64,000 nucleotides of DNA from Hormiphora californensis. Taxonomy: Eukaryota > Ctenophora > Tentaculata > Cydippida > Pleurobrachiidae. The stretch spans positions 797,524 through 861,523 of the forward strand of contig CM035361.1 in NCBI GenBank assembly GCA_020137815.1. Direction: 5' to 3'. Within the stretch, counting starts at the first letter, position 1, and every line of letters starts with the position of its first letter. This document shows, in pieces, positions 46,292 to 64,000 of this stretch. The notes beneath the pieces were generated by a model. It saw nothing but the letters and a program-made list of their open reading frames with translations, did no database searches and was not told where the DNA came from. Both the position numbers and the translations under genes were made by a program.

Positions 46292-47140
46292 GAGGGTGGT
46301 GTCGAAGATTTCTGTGGACCTGGATCTTTGTTGAGCTGTTGGCTGTCACTGACAGTGTCACTGTCACTGTCACTGTCACTGTCACTGAAAGTGTCAGACT
46401 CAGAGCATTGGCCTGACAGAATGTTGAGCAAAATAATGACATGATTTGGACAATTTGTTGGAAGAGAGAAGTTCATGTTTGACGTTAATGTTTGATTCAA
46501 AGCGCTGGGCCGCAAAGAAACACTTAGAAGTTATGTGCATACATTTGAAAAGTAAAATAATTGAGAAATCGAGTGTGTCCGAGTTTATTTTTTACTCTAA
46601 CTTTTAATTTTTAAGAGTCTTTTATGTATTTTTGTGTGTTGATGTTGAATTTGGGTTTTCCCTCAATCAAAATTATATAGTTTTAATTCGGGAATACATA
46701 GTATGATTCTGGGAAATGGAGGTGTGGCAAGAATTTTGCTGCAACTGAAAAACGATGGAGTGTGCAGTAAATTTATTTTGACGCTGCTTTTATAAGGCGC
46801 GCGTTTTTATTGCGCGGCGCGAGAGAGTTAGAATTCGATTGCAAAAAATGCAAAAATGTGTTTTCAGAAGTTTTCTTCTTCTTTTTTTCTTGTTTTTCTT
46901 ATTTTTTTCGCTTTTCCCCCTTCGTTTTCGCTCTCTCATGAGTCGTTTTGTCGTTAATCGGCAGCTTTAGGTCTCTTTATATACCTTATAATTGAAGTTA
47001 ATTCACCAAAAGGTTCCCAGACTGTTTTTTCGGCAATAAAACTTACAGAAAAGGGGGCTAGGGCATATCTGCCACTCAATACTTCTGCCACAGTATAGAT
47101 AACGCATGGCCTACGAGAACTGAAAATGGCATAGTATGGA
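46292..47140. promoter_or_regulatory. TECPR2 3' UTR and WDFY3-like 5' flank
   Basis: 849 bp separate the TECPR2 stop from the WDFY3-like ATG. A run of GTCACT repeats (46351-46390) and an AATAAA at ~47034 (GGCAATAAAACTTACAG) are present; AATAAA is a candidate polyadenylation signal. A GCGCGCG patch near 46798-46822 may mark the downstream promoter. All regulatory assignments are inference. Confidence 0.4.
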
Positions 47141-60804
<13,664 letters not shown>

Positions 60805-61447
60805 GTAAGTCAAGGACAAATGAGAGATAGTACAAACACTCCTGTTTTCAACTATGTGTGTAAAAATTCGAGGTCATACCGTACTGTTACGACCCATTCC
60901 CCGAGCAACCCAGTTTTAATCAGGGTTAGGAGATACTAAAATACAACGAGAATACAACACACTGTCGGCAGCTTAAACAGCACATATATTATTACACAAC
61001 TAGTAAAATCTCTCTCTCTCTCCCATGTTCAACCCATATCTCAACCCACAACCCCTCACAACCCAATATGTCAGTTCATAATATAACTTAAATACCATCA
61101 TTTTACAGTCTGTATTATAGATGAACCTCTGATTGATGTTATCCGGGAATCCTCAGTTTTATATCTCGTTTCCAGCCCGGGGGTCCGGGATTCCATTTCC
61201 ATTCCGTCCCCATCCCCCCGGTTGGGTGGCCTTTTTACTAGATCCGCTAGGAAAAGGCAGTACGGCCTTAGCAGCGTTCCTACGTGGTCCCTGGTTGTAG
61301 TTTGGTGTGTGAGGGATGATTGATCTTTGGATTACATACAGAAAGGTGTAGTTGGTTTTATGAAGGAGCAGTTGGTTTTATGAAGGAGTTATTGTAGCTG
61401 TGGCGGAGCTTTGAGAATGTGTCATTTCTACATAGAAGCAGCTTATA
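60805..61447. other. WDFY3-like intron, no exon seen
   Basis: GTAAGT at 60805 opens an intron. No further WDFY3-like exon was found to 64000. TTTATGAAGGAGCAG (~61360, twice) is the Penelope-like end motif. Confidence 0.45.
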
Positions 61448-63000
61448 TTACCTAAGAGTTTCACCCCGCTGTATTAGTATAAGGGGGTTGATAGTGCTAT
61501 TAATAACAGGTAGAAGGGTTGTTACGGTGTATAATATCTCAGGGCCCATCCAGGCACTCTGTAGACCATTCATGTAATACCTGGATAACAGAAAGGTTTG
61601 ATAGTTAGGGAACAAGTCAGGATCTCGAGATATTTCATATTACGATTGAAGCATAACTCGCATTATTAGTATTACGCCACATTCTTATTAATGTCATATT
61701 TTGACATCATGTTACCCCCATGTTACGTAAAATATATGACGTCACATTAAAACAGTGACGTCATTTTCACTCACCATGAGAAGAGAACAAAGAAGGGGGT
61801 GTTGAAGCAGATAAAGACAACCGTTAATCTGAGTACTGTCCCTGTTATCCTTTTATTTACCCTGAACAATATATACATATGGGTTAGAATAAATTCAGGT
61901 AAAACAATACATGGGTTGATCTGCCGAACACCAGCACAGAGCAGTGTGAGCCACGCAATACATGGGTTAGAATAAATTCGGCTAAAGCATTGGTTAAATC
62001 CAATGAATTCAAACTGTTTTATTGGCAGATTACTGATTGTTACCTTGTGCTATTGTTTGATCGTTTCTGTATGACGACCCTCCTCCGTAGTTCGGCTACC
62101 TAGAATTAGAAAAGCAGGATTAATTCTTGTCATGCTCTAATTCCCCCTCTACATAAACAGTCACGGGGCGGGGAGAGAAATGGCTGGGTTTATGTCATGG
62201 TTCCGGGTTTATGTCATGGTTGTTACAGTGGTCATCCGACATATTCCGACGTGAAATTCGACCTGAATCTCGACCTGGAATGAGGCGCGCATCAGAGAGA
62301 TGTGCCGCAGTAAGAAAATGCTATCGCGCTTCAACTTTTCTCTCTCGTTAGTCTTTGTGTCTCTCTCACTACGAATGCGCGCCTCATTCCAGGTCGAGAT
62401 TCAGGTCGAATTTCACGTCGAGGTATGGCAATTATGTCGGATGACCACTGTGATGGTTACTATTGGTTGTCATGGTTACTATATTGGTTGTCATGGTTAC
62501 AGCTCACCTGAACAGCAGAGGTTGCCAACATTAGTAGTGATGGAAGAGCGAAGGGAATCATGAGGAGTATTATGAGGTACATCAACGGGGTAAAGGGCAG
62601 TAAACTGAAAAGGCGTGTACTGGTAGTCTGGGTTAGTATTAGAGTTACAAATTAAAAACAGTGGTGGTTTTTGAGGTCTATACAGTGTTTTTCATGGTGT
62701 CTCACTACGAGACACCAATTTATCATTAGTACATAGTAGTCTGGGTTAGTATTACGTGGATGGTCCCCCTTTATTTCTCTTATCAAACACTACAACAGTT
62801 CTCCGTGATCTCAATTGCACGATCCATGAAGGATGTAATGTGATCCGCAAAGGATGTACCCGACCATTATTTGTTTATTTAATTACTTATTTGATTAATT
62901 AACTAATTCTTACTATTTGATGAAAAGCCAGTCCATGAGTCCCTGGCCCACTGCTGGTAGAAACAGTAGATACTGATAGAAAATATACGGGTGGCTGTCC
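61448..63000 (-). CDS. Rhodopsin-like GPCR, C-terminal half (5' end outside or unrecognised)
   Basis: Exons in transcript order: 62914-63000, 62508-62604, 62044-62099, 61775-61861, 61448-61580; phases agree, 152 residues to the stop. The peptide gives a loop/helix (YQYLLFLPAVGQGLMDWLF), TM5 (PLMYLIILLMIPFALPSLLM), a basic intracellular loop 3 (LRRRVVIQKR, RRVNKRITG), TM6 (LRLTVVFICFNTPFFVLFSW) and TM7 with NSTINPLILI, a form of the N-P-x-x-Y motif with Leu for Tyr. TM6 has N where CWxP has Trp. Such changes are common in lineage-specific class A receptors; the ligand is unknown. The C-tail is very short (QRGETLR). It is antisense to, and probably inside an intron of, the WDFY3-like gene. Confidence 0.75.
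62226..62450. mobile_element. 225-bp palindromic element
   Basis: CAGTGGTCATCCGACAT and its inverse at the ends; inner arms ACGTGAAATTCGACCTGAAT / its inverse and TGAGGCGCGCAT / its inverse. In a GPCR intron. Confidence 0.82.
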
Positions 63001-64000
63001 CTGAGGAAAGAGAGAATATTTAGAAGATATTGATTTGCTTGATAGATAATATCATTTAAATGGATTCTTTAATGGATTCGTCAGTTATATAACCCGAAAA
63101 CATTATAACCACTTATGCTTATAGCTATAGGATGGACTGATTGCAAAGTAGATCATTCCCTCTCACAAGTCTAGAGTAAGTTGAGAACATGAATCATGCT
63201 GCCAGACCAAACCCAAAGAACCGAGACAAACCCTGCAAAACCAACCTTCAAACCAAACAACCAGCAAACCTCCACCAAACCTCCAAACCTCCACCAACCT
63301 CCAAACCTCCAAACCTAAACGCAACCTTAACCACACCTAACGCCGTCAAACACCAAGAGATCCGGAACAGCCGAAAGACCGAGACCCTCCGTCCACTAAG
63401 AGTATAGGTTACCAAACATAACCTTGTGACCTTGTGACATCTAGATATCTATATTATAATATTAAGAATGTATCCTGTCCAATTGCAATGGAATGTCGGA
63501 CTGACAGCTCGATATTTTAATATGACTATCTTGATTTGCTTGAATCTTGATAGATAAATTCTTTCGTTAATGGTTAACATATCAGAAGATATTACTTATA
63601 TCAATTTTAAGTGGCTATTATGTTTTCTTGTAGCATAAATATGCTTATAGCTATACGATAGAGTGATTGCAAAGTTGAGTTTCCTATCACAAGTCTAGAC
63701 ACGAGTATAGACTATAAGTTACCAAAAACCAGTTAAACCTTGTGACCACTTATATATGTAATATTTAGAGTACAAAGTAATACAAGTTTTTAATTTTTTC
63801 CCCGCCCGGGTGAATGCCGAAGGCATTCACCCGGATGCCTTTTGCAAAAAGGCATAGGGGTTTAGAATTCGACAAGTTTACATACTAGTGAAGTGTCACG
63901 CTTTTTTTGTCCCGTGACGTAACCCATCCATAGCAACCATCCAGTGCGGAGTGCTCAAAATATCATTTGAAATACTTCACACACGCTCTAATTCAAATTG
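63001..64000. other. Upstream GPCR intron or flank; hairpin-bearing repeat at 63.8-64.0 kb
   Basis: No exon for GPCR TM1-TM4 was recognised. Two similar halves (~63050-63200 and ~63560-63740, each with ATATGCTTATAGCTATA.GAT) show an old duplication. A perfect hairpin CCGGGTGAATGCC, GAA, GGCATTCACCCGG lies at 63806-63834, followed by TTTACATACTAGTGAAGTGTCACG, which matches ~3763-3783. Confidence 0.5.

Noticed and set aside
63189-63407. 72-aa Lys/Pro/Asn-rich open frame
   Set aside because: Built on an ACCAAACCTCC repeat run; no splice or start context, and the region upstream is a degraded duplication.

Overview
This is a eukaryotic window, and the genes are those of an animal. They are intron-dense (phase-matched GT-AG introns, exons mostly 60-350 bp) and set among very many short inverted-repeat elements and foldback palindromes. 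The mix (Rh ammonium channel, rhodopsin-like GPCR, TECPR2- and WDFY3-type autophagy adaptors, fucolectin-type and CTHRC1/H-lectin-like secreted proteins, a Penelope-like retroelement) fits an early-branching metazoan. A sponge is my best guess, but that is inference. Nothing prokaryotic was seen. I built the gene models by hand from splice-site and reading-phase agreement; they have no transcript support.

Layout. 1-16.1 kb is an accessory region. It holds a complete small secreted-protein gene (583-1304, minus) and three paralogous fucolectin/discoidin-like secreted genes (6.8-12.2 kb, minus). These are embedded in a 470-bp satellite, two foldback elements and a nested pair of kilobase palindromes (12.3-16.1 kb).

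17.0-46.3 kb is one plus-strand gene, a TECPR2 homologue: acidic/disordered middle, about nine tectonin repeats and a C-terminal WEVL LC3-interacting motif. It has 23 exons whose phases all agree and sum to 1203 codons. Its introns contain two complete genes on the opposite strand: a 12-TM MFS transporter (21.5-24.0 kb, 443 aa) and an Rh-type ammonium channel (29.1-34.5 kb, 477 aa).

47.1-60.8 kb and beyond is the 5' part of a WDFY3/ALFY homologue (plus, 19 exons, 747 aa so far), starting 850 bp after the TECPR2 stop. A minus-strand rhodopsin-like GPCR (61.4-63.0 kb, N-terminus not in the window) follows and probably lies in the next WDFY3 intron. Both autophagy-scaffold genes therefore sit head to tail, and membrane transporters/receptor lie antisense inside or next to them.

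The most striking pattern is that tandem repeats in this locus are repeatedly seeded on splice junctions. At about ten places, in all four major genes and on both strands, the duplicated unit contains an exon edge plus its 5' or 3' splice site. The extremes are 20 copies of a complete 3' splice site (19.9-20.5 kb) and about 12 copies of a 5' splice site (56.9-57.3 kb). Several of these arrays keep the reading frame and could produce protein length variants.
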